A DNA stretch of 64,000 nucleotides, taken from positions 1 through 64,000 of the forward strand of contig NZ_JAFUHT010000006.1 of assembly GCF_017468685.1 (NCBI RefSeq), written 5' to 3'. This document shows, one piece after another, positions 17,659 through 26,594 of the stretch. This DNA is from Methanobrevibacter sp. GTDB lineage: Archaea > Methanobacteriota > Methanobacteria > Methanobacteriales > Methanobacteriaceae. Position 1 is the stretch's first letter. Every line of letters starts with the position of its first letter. Under the pieces are notes generated by a model. It saw only the letters and a list, made by a program, of their open reading frames with translations. It had not been told where the DNA came from and ran no database searches. The translations under genes and the position numbers were made by a program.

Positions 17659-18831
17659 ATGAATATTTTACATGTTGTACCATCATTTGCTCCATGCTTT
17701 GCACATGGAGGAGTAGTCAATGCATCATACCAGATTGCAAAAAAACAGTTTGAAGCCGGACATAACGTTAGTGTCTACACTACAGACAGTTGCGATGAAA
17801 GATTGAAATATAAAGATAACTACAATGTGGATGTTGATGGAATTAAAGTATTCTATTTTAAAAATTTATCAAACACAATTAAAAACAAGATGACGATTGA
17901 CACTCCGATTTCATCAATCAGATACATTAAAAAAACAATCAACAATTTTGACATAATCCATATCCATGAGCACAGACATTCCCTTGCGATTGCCACACAC
18001 AGATATGCGAAAAAAAATAACATCCCCTATGTTTTACAGGCACACGGATCCGTGCTTCCATTTTTTCAAAAAGAGAAATTAAAAGACATTTTTGATAAAT
18101 TATGGGGATTTGATATCCTTCATGATGCTTCTAGAGTTTTTGCCCTAACCGAAATTGAAAAGGAACAATATCTGAAAATGGGCATTTTAAATGAAAAAAT
18201 TGAGATTGTACCATTAGGAATAAATTTAGATGAATACACCAACCTACCCAACAGAGGAAAATTCAAATCGAAATACAACATCTCTGAAAATGACAAACTA
18301 ATACTGTTTTTAGGACGCATACATGAAATAAAAGGTCTTGATTTATTGATAAAAAGTTTCAATGAACTTAAAAATGAAAACATAAAATTGGCTATAGTGG
18401 GTGGAGATTATGGATTTAAAGAAGAACTTTTAAAGCTGATTGAAAAATATGATCTAACCGATAAAATAATATTTCCAGGAGTGCTGACTGGCAGAGATAA
18501 AATCGAAGCCATGGTTGATTGTGACATATTCATTATGCCATCAAGATATGAATCTTTTACCACAAGCGGACTTGAAGCAATGGCCTGCAGAAAGCCGTTG
18601 ATACTAACAAAAAATAACCACATCCACACATGGGTAAAGGACAATACAGGACTTGTTTGTGAATTTAACGAAAAAGAACTATCAAATTCCATAAATAAAT
18701 TATTAAATGATGAGGATTTATGTAAAAAATTTGGAAACACTGGAAGAGAACTGATAGAAAATAAATATAACTGGAATACTGTTGAAAAGCAAATTGAATC
18801 CATTTATGAAAAATGCATAATCAAATATTAG
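17659..18831 (+). CDS. Glycosyltransferase, GT4 family
   Basis: This 390-aa retaining GT-B enzyme has the N-terminal motif HVVPSFAPCFAHGGVVNASYQIAK with the glycine-rich acceptor loop. HIHEHRH and VLQAHGSVLP follow. The C-terminal domain holds ILFLGRIHEIKGLDLLIKSF, and the E-x7-E motif is in YESFTTSGLEAMACRKPLIL. This is the standard form of family 4. It follows the membrane transferase by 2 nt and ends the operon. Substrates are not readable. Confidence 0.88.
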   Translation: MNILHVVPSFAPCFAHGGVVNASYQIAKKQFEAGHNVSVYTTDSCDERLKYKDNYNVDVDGIKVFYFKNLSNTIKNKMTIDTPISSIRYIKKTINNFDIIHIHEHRHSLAIATHRYAKKNNIPYVLQAHGSVLPFFQKEKLKDIFDKLWGFDILHDASRVFALTEIEKEQYLKMGILNEKIEIVPLGINLDEYTNLPNRGKFKSKYNISENDKLILFLGRIHEIKGLDLLIKSFNELKNENIKLAIVGGDYGFKEELLKLIEKYDLTDKIIFPGVLTGRDKIEAMVDCDIFIMPSRYESFTTSGLEAMACRKPLILTKNNHIHTWVKDNTGLVCEFNEKELSNSINKLLNDEDLCKKFGNTGRELIENKYNWNTVEKQIESIYEKCIIKY

Positions 18832-18892
18832 AAACATATATAATAATAAAAATTAAAAAGTAATATCATAAAAGCAATTTTAAGAGGATATT

Positions 18893-20419
18893 ATGAAAGT
18901 TGTATGCTGTAAGAACTGTGGTGCAAAATACCAACTCGATGATGATGACGATATCACAACATTTGAGTGTTCTTCATGTGCTGGAGACTTAGAATACTTA
19001 GAAGATTATTCTGATAGTGAAACAGAAAATAAATCCTCATTTATTGACTCATTCAGATATGATAATTCATATATTGTTCAATGCCAAGATTGTGGATTAA
19101 AATATAAGATTAAAAGTAGCGACAGCATACTTGATTATGAATGTGACAGTTGTGGAGGATCTTTAAGATATTTAGACGATGAAATGAATAAAGAATTGGA
19201 CAAATATCTTGAAGAAAGACAAAAAGAACTTGAAACCATTAGACAAGAATCTAAAGTTGAAAAACCAACATCTGAAGAACTGACAAATGAAGAACCCGAC
19301 CGCTCTTTAAAATCATTTACTAATAAGCTTGGAGACTTTTTCTCTGAAGAAAATATGTTAAAAATTGCAGATGATGAAAAAAGAGAACAAGAAGTTGAAG
19401 AAACCAACCTTAAAACTGCACGAACCACAATACCTGATGCAGTATTATCCAAATTTGGAAAAGAATTTGCGGTGCCGAAAACAAATGATTATAATGTTTT
19501 AAAGAATTTCCTTAAAAATGAATTTTTCAAAAGCGTCAGCGCATATTATCCAAATGAAGAAAAAGATAAATCATCTAAAAGCATATTTGATAAAATCAGT
19601 TTATCAGAACCAGATAATGGTGAAATAATACCTGAAAAAAATTCCATTAAAAATCCCGACCCTGGTTTTGATGCAAGTAGCTTAGATACAAACAACATCA
19701 TTTTGATTGTGGGAATAGGTATTTTCTTTATTAGTATTATTGAAATATTACTTATAAATAGCGGTGTGGGTATTGTTACAATATTCATTGGAGTAATAAT
19801 GCTTTGTTATGGACTTTATAAGTCAAGAGATGTTAAACAAACTGAAGAAAGAACAAGAATTATCAGAGAACACTTATTAACTCTTTCTGATGAATATTAT
19901 GTTTTTTATAATGTTAACACTCCTACATCCTCTTCCGGAATAAACCATGTAGTGGTAGGTCCAACTGGAATTTACGCTCTCTTATCACAAAAATACAATC
20001 CGAAACTCAGATTGGAAGCGGAAAATGAGAATTTGAATATGATTGGTTCTGCTGAACTTGATGAGGATAAGATTGAAGAGATTCCGTTTGACGGAAATAA
20101 AAGAAGATTTAGATACACAACCAAACAGGCTAAATTTTCACAGGATGATAAAATTAAACAAAAAGCATTGTCTTTAGGTGAAGATTTAATTAACTTCTTA
20201 AATGATAATAATATCAGAAATTGCTTTGTTGAACCATTAGTTGGTTTTATCAATAATGAAGTTGTTGTAATAAATATGCCATTGACTGATGAGGATTTAT
20301 TTATTGAAGAGCTTCTAAATAAAATTAAAACCAGCACTATCAAATTAGATCAAGAAACCATTGACAAATGTGCTGTTTTGCTTAGTAAATATTCTGCAGA
20401 CTGTTCTGCAGAAATTTAA
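18893..20419 (+). CDS. Zinc-ribbon NERD-domain membrane protein
   Basis: The protein has 508 aa. Two similar zinc ribbons lie at the N-terminus (CKNCGAKYQL..CSSC at about 5-30, CQDCGLKYKI..CDSC at about 63-88). A charged Lys/Glu region follows, then two membrane helices at about 263-310 (IILIVGIGIFFISIIEILLI and a second hydrophobic stretch). The C-terminal NERD domain begins about 320, with VFYNVNTPTSSSGINHVVVGPTGIYALLSQKY. NERD is a nuclease-related fold often linked to DNA processing; catalytic residues cannot be confirmed here. AGAGGAT precedes the ATG. It stands alone between the glycosyltransferase operon and an acyltransferase gene. Confidence 0.78.
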   Translation: MKVVCCKNCGAKYQLDDDDDITTFECSSCAGDLEYLEDYSDSETENKSSFIDSFRYDNSYIVQCQDCGLKYKIKSSDSILDYECDSCGGSLRYLDDEMNKELDKYLEERQKELETIRQESKVEKPTSEELTNEEPDRSLKSFTNKLGDFFSEENMLKIADDEKREQEVEETNLKTARTTIPDAVLSKFGKEFAVPKTNDYNVLKNFLKNEFFKSVSAYYPNEEKDKSSKSIFDKISLSEPDNGEIIPEKNSIKNPDPGFDASSLDTNNIILIVGIGIFFISIIEILLINSGVGIVTIFIGVIMLCYGLYKSRDVKQTEERTRIIREHLLTLSDEYYVFYNVNTPTSSSGINHVVVGPTGIYALLSQKYNPKLRLEAENENLNMIGSAELDEDKIEEIPFDGNKRRFRYTTKQAKFSQDDKIKQKALSLGEDLINFLNDNNIRNCFVEPLVGFINNEVVVINMPLTDEDLFIEELLNKIKTSTIKLDQETIDKCAVLLSKYSADCSAEI

Positions 20420-20438
20420 TTTCTTTTTTTTTGATAAC

Positions 20439-20930
20439 ATGATTTTAAACGAGATTAAGAAAAAGTTTTATCTACATAGATGCAAGAAGGTTGCAAAAAG
20501 CTATGGTGATAACTTCAAGGTAAATGGTGAAAGTTACACTACACCAAAAACCATCTTAGGGAACAATGTTAATTTTAATGGAATGAAAATTCAAGGAAAC
20601 GGCAATGTAATTATCGGGGACAATTTCCATTCAGGCATCGAATGCATGATAATAACAAGCATCCACAACTACGACAAAGGAAATGCTATACCCTATGACA
20701 ATACCATAATCTCAAAAGATGTTACAATCGAGGATAACGTATGGTTGGGAAATCGCGTTACAATTCTGCCCGGAGTTAAAATTGGCGAAGGAGCAATCAT
20801 TCAGGCAGGCAGTGTGATCGTAAAAGATATAGAAAAATATGGCATAGCCGGAGGACACCCTGCAAAAGTCTTTAAATACCGTGACATTGAACACTACGAA
20901 AAACTGAAAAAAGAAGGAAAATTCCATTAA
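20439..20930 (+). CDS. Hexapeptide-repeat acyltransferase
   Basis: This left-handed beta-helix acyltransferase of about 163 aa has repeats of the form [LIV]-G-x4 across GNNVNFNGMKIQGNGNVIIGDNF and IEDNVWLGNRVTILPGVKIGEGAIIQAGSVIVKD. The C-terminal GIAGGHPAKVFKYR closing motif is typical of maltose/galactoside-type O-acetyltransferases. The catalytic His is in ITSIHNYDKG. The ATG at 20439 is chosen because an upstream in-frame start would overlap the NERD gene and add a non-family hydrophobic stretch. It probably acetylates a sugar of the surface polymer. It converges on the flippase gene. Confidence 0.83.
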   Translation: MILNEIKKKFYLHRCKKVAKSYGDNFKVNGESYTTPKTILGNNVNFNGMKIQGNGNVIIGDNFHSGIECMIITSIHNYDKGNAIPYDNTIISKDVTIEDNVWLGNRVTILPGVKIGEGAIIQAGSVIVKDIEKYGIAGGHPAKVFKYRDIEHYEKLKKEGKFH

Positions 20931-22363
20931 ACCATACTTTTAATTAAATTAATCTCTTTTTTGTCAATACCTTTTAATAAAATCAATACTGCAAAGTAAA
21001 TAACAACTGAAAGTGCAACTACAATCACTATACTGACGATGCCAACAGGATTTGCAATCACCACAAAGACACCCATAATAACTGATGCAATTATTATTTT
21101 AGCGATAGACTTATAGTCAAACGGCAGGCGAGCATATTTTTTTGAATAAAACAAAGTGACTGCAAAAGCAAAGAAATAACAAAACAGTGTTGCAAGTCCC
21201 GCTCCATAAATGCCAATATAAGGCACAGCGATAACATTTAAAACAATGTTTAAAACAGCAACAGCAATCCAAATATGAGCCAAAATAGTTGTTTTTTTCT
21301 CCAAAATAATGATATTATTTACAATACCATAGATTCCCATAAACATCGCTCCCAAAGCAACCAATGGAGTAATCATATAACCACTATCTGCAATAACAGT
21401 TGTGGTCAAAATATAAAGCAAAGGTTTTGAAAGCAGACTCAAACCGACACATGCAGGAATTGTAATCAGCAAATAATATTTCAGAGAATAAGTTAAAAAC
21501 GTATCCACCTTATCCATATCACCTTTTTCGTAATATTCCGGTAAAACTGCAGGAAGCAATACTGCAAATGGAGTCAAAAACATTAAAATAAGATTTCCCA
21601 ACGAATACCCTGGAGAATAGCATCCTACCGCAACAGATCCAAGAAATACTCCGATAACAATCCTGTCACTTGAATCTACAATCCACGAAGACACGTTATT
21701 CGGAACTGTTGGAATAGCGAATTTCAATTCATCTTTTAAGCCCTTAAGTTTTGTAGTAAAACCCAATTCCCTGACAATTAGAATAGCCATTGCAACAAAT
21801 ACCAAAAAGAATCCTGACAGACGTCCTAAAACAACGACATCAATAGGCTGATGCATCCAAGTCAATATAATACTGAATACAACACCAATGTATGTTTGCA
21901 ATACCAAAAATGTGGAATATACAGTGATTTGCTGAAATGTTCTGAAATAGCTCAAAAGCATCAAATCCAGGCATGCAAAAAATGCCATTACAATAACAAT
22001 ATACATTATCTGCATACTTCCATCAAACAAAGCAACTGCTATTTGGTTTGAAAATACCAAAAGCACCACAATCATGACAATAGTAGATGCCAAAACCAAC
22101 AGCATCATGGAATAGAAAGACTGTCTGATAATCGTTTTGTCCTTTTCTGCAGCTAAAAATCTAACCATAGTATACGGAAGACCTAAATTAACAATATTCG
22201 GAACCAAAGAAACAAAAGTATTTACCTGAGACCAAACACCAAAATCCGCAGTGGAAAAACTTTTAGTAATGATTGGAATGAATATCAATCCACTAATGGA
22301 TATCAGGATATTTGCAATTCCAACTACCCCAATTCTTTTAATGAACTTCACATATTCATCCAT
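20927..22363 (-). CDS. Polysaccharide flippase (Wzx/RfbX, MOP superfamily)
   Basis: This membrane protein of about 478 aa has 12-14 helices and the N-terminal pattern of oligosaccharide flippases (KFIKRIGVVGIANILISISGLIFIPIITKSFSTADFGVW). It exports lipid-linked glycan units. The start is taken as the ATG at 22363, which overlaps the end of the upstream transferase gene by 8 nt; a TTG two codons earlier is possible. It is the last gene of a four-gene minus-strand operon with NeuA-PseG, NeuB and a GT-B-like enzyme, so its cargo may contain a sialic acid-like sugar. Confidence 0.88.
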   Translation of the reverse strand: MDEYVKFIKRIGVVGIANILISISGLIFIPIITKSFSTADFGVWSQVNTFVSLVPNIVNLGLPYTMVRFLAAEKDKTIIRQSFYSMMLLVLASTIVMIVVLLVFSNQIAVALFDGSMQIMYIVIVMAFFACLDLMLLSYFRTFQQITVYSTFLVLQTYIGVVFSIILTWMHQPIDVVVLGRLSGFFLVFVAMAILIVRELGFTTKLKGLKDELKFAIPTVPNNVSSWIVDSSDRIVIGVFLGSVAVGCYSPGYSLGNLILMFLTPFAVLLPAVLPEYYEKGDMDKVDTFLTYSLKYYLLITIPACVGLSLLSKPLLYILTTTVIADSGYMITPLVALGAMFMGIYGIVNNIIILEKKTTILAHIWIAVAVLNIVLNVIAVPYIGIYGAGLATLFCYFFAFAVTLFYSKKYARLPFDYKSIAKIIIASVIMGVFVVIANPVGIVSIVIVVALSVVIYFAVLILLKGIDKKEINLIKSMV

Positions 22364-23777
22364 TATCAATCACACTCTTTAACAATTTCTTATCAAGATT
22401 TTTAAAAAAGAAATTTTTATCATAATATGTCGGTTTAAAACCAAGCAAATTGTTATTTAAATCATCCACATTCTCAATTTTGAAAACATACTCATTTTCA
22501 ATCAAATCGTCAAGATACTCTACACCAGGAACATCTAAAATGAATGTCTTGCAATTAAACATCAAACCTTCATAAATTGCTGTTGAAAATGCACCCACCT
22601 GATAACCAGATTCAGCCAAGAGCTTATACAAAGGAATTTCACTGTTATCGATTACTGTGAAATTATCAAATTTTGAAGCCTCAACCAATTCAGGATAATT
22701 TTGTCTCCATGTTTCATACTCTCCGGGATGGAGCTTATAAATTATTCTCAAATCCTTTTGGTTTTTAGCAAATTCAAATGCCAATCCTGAAAGATACTTT
22801 CCAATGACTCCCTGAGATATAAATAATACCTGCTTATCAAATGATTCAAGGCCAATAAAATCCTTAGACTGCTTTTGAAAATATGAAAAACCAATTGGAA
22901 TAATATTTTCTCTGACAATTGGAGAAGTGTCCTCATTCATCCAATAGTCACCAAAAGACAATATCTTATCCGGAAAATAAGGAATTTCACCATTCAACCT
23001 TGTTTTTTTAGGATAAGAATACCCTAAATGATAATCCGTTATTGTTCCATGCTGAAGTTCTATAACTTCAATGCCTAATGATTTGGCTGCAGCCACAATA
23101 GCATGATTTTCATAAGCCACAACGACAAAAATCATTTTAGGTTTTCTTTTTTTGAATAGCTCCACATACTTTTTGAAATCATATTGGAAATTCAGAATGT
23201 GTGTAGTCAGCATCCAGCGAATGTTAAGTTTGATGTTGAAAATTTTTTCAAGCTCGTCTTGAACTTTTAAGATAAGATCCAATTCTTTTTGGCTAAATTT
23301 CACCTTATTAAATTTCTTATGAACATATGAACCTAATTGAATTGCATCGGTGTAGCGAACATAATCCTGTTTTTGAGTATAGTGATGATTCAAATAAGGG
23401 GATTCAAGAACTTCAAATGAATAATCCTCCTTTAAAAAATCAACTAAAAAGTTACTGTAAATATCACAATATTCCCCGTTAAAAATTACTTTACGAGGAT
23501 GGTCAAAAATTAAAATATCCCTAGTATATTTACCAGTGAAAGGATTCTTCAATACGGAATTTTTAAAAAAAGGCAAAAATGTCTTAACCTTATCTGCAAG
23601 AGATAATGATTTTTGCTGAGGAGCATTGAATATCTGTGTTTTTCGTGTAATGTCATAGTAAAGATGCATTCTAATCAATTGCCAAGCATAACAGCCCTGA
23701 ATCTGCTGATAATTTAAATTATACTTTTCTTCAAGGTTAAAAAATGCTTCACAGATTTCACGAACACTAACACTCAT
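22356..23777 (-). CDS. Putative GT-B-fold surface-glycan transferase
   Basis: The protein has about 473 aa. No single family is recognised with certainty. The central VVVAYENHAIVAAAKSLGIEVIELQHGTITDYHLGYSYP, ending in the QHG motif, and the later FISQGVIGKY, RIIYKLHPGEYETW and YQVGAFSTAIYEGLMF blocks resemble capsule/teichoic-acid polymerases and polysialyltransferase-like enzymes. Its place directly after neuB and before a flippase suggests transfer of a nonulosonic acid or a phospho-sugar. GGTG lies 5-6 nt before the 23777 ATG; an ATG at 23792 overlapping the neuB stop is the alternative. Confidence 0.6.
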   Translation of the reverse strand: MSVSVREICEAFFNLEEKYNLNYQQIQGCYAWQLIRMHLYYDITRKTQIFNAPQQKSLSLADKVKTFLPFFKNSVLKNPFTGKYTRDILIFDHPRKVIFNGEYCDIYSNFLVDFLKEDYSFEVLESPYLNHHYTQKQDYVRYTDAIQLGSYVHKKFNKVKFSQKELDLILKVQDELEKIFNIKLNIRWMLTTHILNFQYDFKKYVELFKKRKPKMIFVVVAYENHAIVAAAKSLGIEVIELQHGTITDYHLGYSYPKKTRLNGEIPYFPDKILSFGDYWMNEDTSPIVRENIIPIGFSYFQKQSKDFIGLESFDKQVLFISQGVIGKYLSGLAFEFAKNQKDLRIIYKLHPGEYETWRQNYPELVEASKFDNFTVIDNSEIPLYKLLAESGYQVGAFSTAIYEGLMFNCKTFILDVPGVEYLDDLIENEYVFKIENVDDLNNNLLGFKPTYYDKNFFFKNLDKKLLKSVIDNG

Positions 23778-23788
23778 TAAAACACCAA

Positions 23789-24844
23789 TCATTCTAACAT
23801 GTCAAAATCAAGCAAAGTATCTTCCAAAATATCAGTTTTAGCAGTTTTTCCGACAATATTATCAATTTCAGAAGGATATATTCCAGTTCCAGGACGTTTA
23901 AATGTTAAATCTTCCTCAGTTATTACATCCCCTTTATTGATGTTTCTTGCTGCAACGATTGACCTTCTTGCCTGACGCCTAGAAGAAGACTCGCAAATTA
24001 ACGGCTGCTTGTTTTTCATCCCATTTATTTTTGATAAAAAGTGAACATTCCATTTAAACTTGATTACATCATCAGGGTCCATTGCATGGTAATGATCATT
24101 ACCCTGCAAAGTCTTATCCAATGTAAAATGCTTTTCCAAAATAGTTGCACCATAATTGTAAGCAGTAGTCAAAACCGCCATGTTTTCATCAGGTTTAGTG
24201 TGGTCGGAATATCCGATTTCATAATCCGGGAAATTTTCAACCAAATCCTTAATCATTAACAGATTGGCATCCTCATATGCAGTAGGATATGACAAAACAC
24301 AATGCATGATAGCAATGTCAACTGTAGAAACTTCCTCAATGGCATTTACAGCTGCTTTAATCTCATTAATTGTGGATGCACCTGTTGAAAGCAATATTGG
24401 CTTGTTTTTACTTGCAATATATTTAATGAATGGAATATTTGTCAAATCAGATGATGAAATCTTATAGATATCCATAAATTCATCCAAATAGTCTACAGAC
24501 TCAAAATCAAATGGAGTAGATAAGAATTTGATTCCAATCTGTTGGCAATACTCTGCAAGTTCACGATACTCGCCAACACCAAACTTGTCAAATTTTTTAA
24601 ACAATTCATATTGAGATGTGGTTGGCTCTTCTGACAGGTCCCAATAGGCAGGAGAATTTCTAGAAGCAATAGTTTCTGCCTTGTATGACTGAAACTTGAC
24701 TGCATCCACACCACATTCCTTTGCCTCATCAATCATGAACTTGGCAGCGGCCATGTCAGACATTCCCTCTTTTTTAGCAATGTCATAAAAGTTAACTCCA
24801 ATTTCTGCAATAAGATATGGATATTTATTGAATATTTTCATCAT
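23789..24844 (-). CDS. neuB: Nonulosonic acid synthase (NeuB family)
   Basis: This enzyme condenses PEP with a 6-carbon amino sugar to a sialic acid-like 9-carbon acid. Residues 1-280 form the TIM barrel, with LIAEIGVN at the start, AVKFQSYKAE, KFLSTPFDFESVDYL and the metal-binding HFTLDKTLQGNDHYHAMDP. The antifreeze-like SAF domain is at about 290-351 (RRSIVAARNINKGDVITEEDL). Whether the product is Neu5Ac, legionaminate or pseudaminate cannot be decided, but the PseG-like partner argues for a 2,4-diacetamido sugar. It overlaps the upstream gene by 20 nt. Two adjacent ATGs (24844, 24841) are possible. Confidence 0.88.
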   Translation of the reverse strand: MMKIFNKYPYLIAEIGVNFYDIAKKEGMSDMAAAKFMIDEAKECGVDAVKFQSYKAETIASRNSPAYWDLSEEPTTSQYELFKKFDKFGVGEYRELAEYCQQIGIKFLSTPFDFESVDYLDEFMDIYKISSSDLTNIPFIKYIASKNKPILLSTGASTINEIKAAVNAIEEVSTVDIAIMHCVLSYPTAYEDANLLMIKDLVENFPDYEIGYSDHTKPDENMAVLTTAYNYGATILEKHFTLDKTLQGNDHYHAMDPDDVIKFKWNVHFLSKINGMKNKQPLICESSSRRQARRSIVAARNINKGDVITEEDLTFKRPGTGIYPSEIDNIVGKTAKTDILEDTLLDFDMLE

Positions 24845-26510
24845 ATTGCCCCTTTAACTCAAATTTTCTATATTCTTCACGAATTATTGACCAGATATTT
24901 TCAAAACCATCTTTCAAATCAACGGATAACATCTTTTGATTCATTTCAATTCTTAATTCGTAGTTGTTAACCAAATCAACAAATTGATCAATTATATCCT
25001 GCCTTCCAACATCTGCTCCCAATCCCATGTTTATAAAACCATTTGTGTCATTTGCAAACACGTGAGTGAGTTCCCTTTCGTTTTGACACAAACAGATTGT
25101 CGGAACACCAAGTGAGCAGACCTCATACATTGTTCTTCCTGCAGAAGTGAAAATGATATCTGCCTTAAACATGAACTCACTTATGTCGGAGACATTCTGA
25201 TAAATCTGGATTGACTGATTGGATTCGTATTTATCTATCAATTCGTCCAATCCCTGATATCCCAGTCCTAAAATAACATTAATTCTACCATCATAACTGG
25301 TTGATAAAATTGAATCTATGACCTTTTCAGTAAAATTATTCGGATCAGAACCTCCAAAGGTAATCAAAATATTTGATACCTGCTGAGAAATTATTTTTTG
25401 AGGTTGGAAATAGAATTCATCTTTTAATATGTAATATTTATGGCCTGTGAAAACGTTTTTTTCACCGATTTCATGCTCGTATAATGCATCAAAAACAACA
25501 TCCGCCACTTCAGTACCTGTTCCCAAATCCTCGAAATTAACGACAAAATAACCGTCATTTTTTAAGCAGGTAACGTATTCTCTAGAAGTGTTTAAAATAT
25601 CGTTGATAACCATCTGTGGAGAATATTTCTTTAAAATATTCAACAAATCATCTTCCCCATCATACAATTTAAACGGATAATTGTAATTGTCAACTATATT
25701 AATTCCAAGTTCATACTGCTCATCAAGTAAGAACAGCACATCGTGAAAGACCAATTTTGAAGCAATAGACAAACATCTGTAAACATGACCTGTTCCTATT
25801 TCATTATAAGCATTTACAACAATTGCGATTTTTTTCTTTTGCAAGTAATTCTCAGCAATCCACCAATCCTCATAATTGTCAATGTCGACACTTTCCTGAC
25901 GTGAAACTTCTATCAAATCAAGATTTGTCCCCAAACGTGAATCCTCATGGACAAAGTTTCTGCGTGTTGCAAGAATTGCACCGGTTTCTCTAAAGTCCTT
26001 AGGCAGGTATTGTCTGTTTTTTCTCTCAATATAATTCGGGAAGTATCTCTGATTGGTCTCATCAAATCCCCAACTCAAATGTCTGTCATCAACAACGGAC
26101 AATACGCTGTCAACTGCAAAATCTTCAAATTTTTCAATTGCCCTATCCAAAGTGGATGCCTTAAGCAATGGGGAAGTCGGTTGAAGCGTGATTACAATAT
26201 CATACTCATCAAATGCTAATTTTTCCTTTTGAATCATTGCATCATATACCACAGGGTCTAGCGGAACTTCATCTCCTGCCAGTTCTTCAGAACGTCTTAT
26301 GACACTTGCCCCGAATTTTTCTGACAATAATGCAATTTCAGAATCATCAGTAGTTACCACAACATCATCAACATATTCAGATGATTTAGCAATATCAATA
26401 GAATAAGAAATTAATGGTTTATTATTTAATAAACGAATGTTTTTGCGAGGAATTCCTTTTGAACCCCCTCTTGCAGGAATAACTACTAAAATTTTATTAT
26501 TGTTAAACAT
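24825..26510 (-). CDS. Fusion: CMP-nonulosonate cytidylyltransferase plus PseG/SpsG-like hydrolase
   Basis: The N-terminal ~225 aa are a NeuA-type cytidylyltransferase (VVIPARGGSKGIPRKNIRLLNNKPLI, VVTTDDSEIA, VITLQPTSPLL). From about residue 230 a second enzyme begins (KIAIVVNAYNEIGTGHVYRCLSIAS). It carries FGGSDPNNFTEKV and TSAGRTMYEVCSLGVP, the pattern of PseG, the UDP-sugar hydrolase that feeds NeuB-type synthases. One polypeptide thus covers the steps before and after the NeuB reaction encoded next door. No epimerase, aminotransferase or acetyltransferase for the early steps is in the window. AGGGATAG precedes the ATG. Confidence 0.82.
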   Translation of the reverse strand: MFNNNKILVVIPARGGSKGIPRKNIRLLNNKPLISYSIDIAKSSEYVDDVVVTTDDSEIALLSEKFGASVIRRSEELAGDEVPLDPVVYDAMIQKEKLAFDEYDIVITLQPTSPLLKASTLDRAIEKFEDFAVDSVLSVVDDRHLSWGFDETNQRYFPNYIERKNRQYLPKDFRETGAILATRRNFVHEDSRLGTNLDLIEVSRQESVDIDNYEDWWIAENYLQKKKIAIVVNAYNEIGTGHVYRCLSIASKLVFHDVLFLLDEQYELGINIVDNYNYPFKLYDGEDDLLNILKKYSPQMVINDILNTSREYVTCLKNDGYFVVNFEDLGTGTEVADVVFDALYEHEIGEKNVFTGHKYYILKDEFYFQPQKIISQQVSNILITFGGSDPNNFTEKVIDSILSTSYDGRINVILGLGYQGLDELIDKYESNQSIQIYQNVSDISEFMFKADIIFTSAGRTMYEVCSLGVPTICLCQNERELTHVFANDTNGFINMGLGADVGRQDIIDQFVDLVNNYELRIEMNQKMLSVDLKDGFENIWSIIREEYRKFELKGQYDENIQ

Positions 26511-26594
26511 ATCTATCCCTTAAAAATTACAATAAAATTTAATTAATACAATTATAATATATTTACAATATAATATTAAATCTTCGGTGTTAAA

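Noticed and set aside
20361-20438. Longer start for the acyltransferase
   Set aside because: The extension overlaps the NERD gene and adds a hydrophobic run with no family similarity; the protein aligns from the 20439 ATG.
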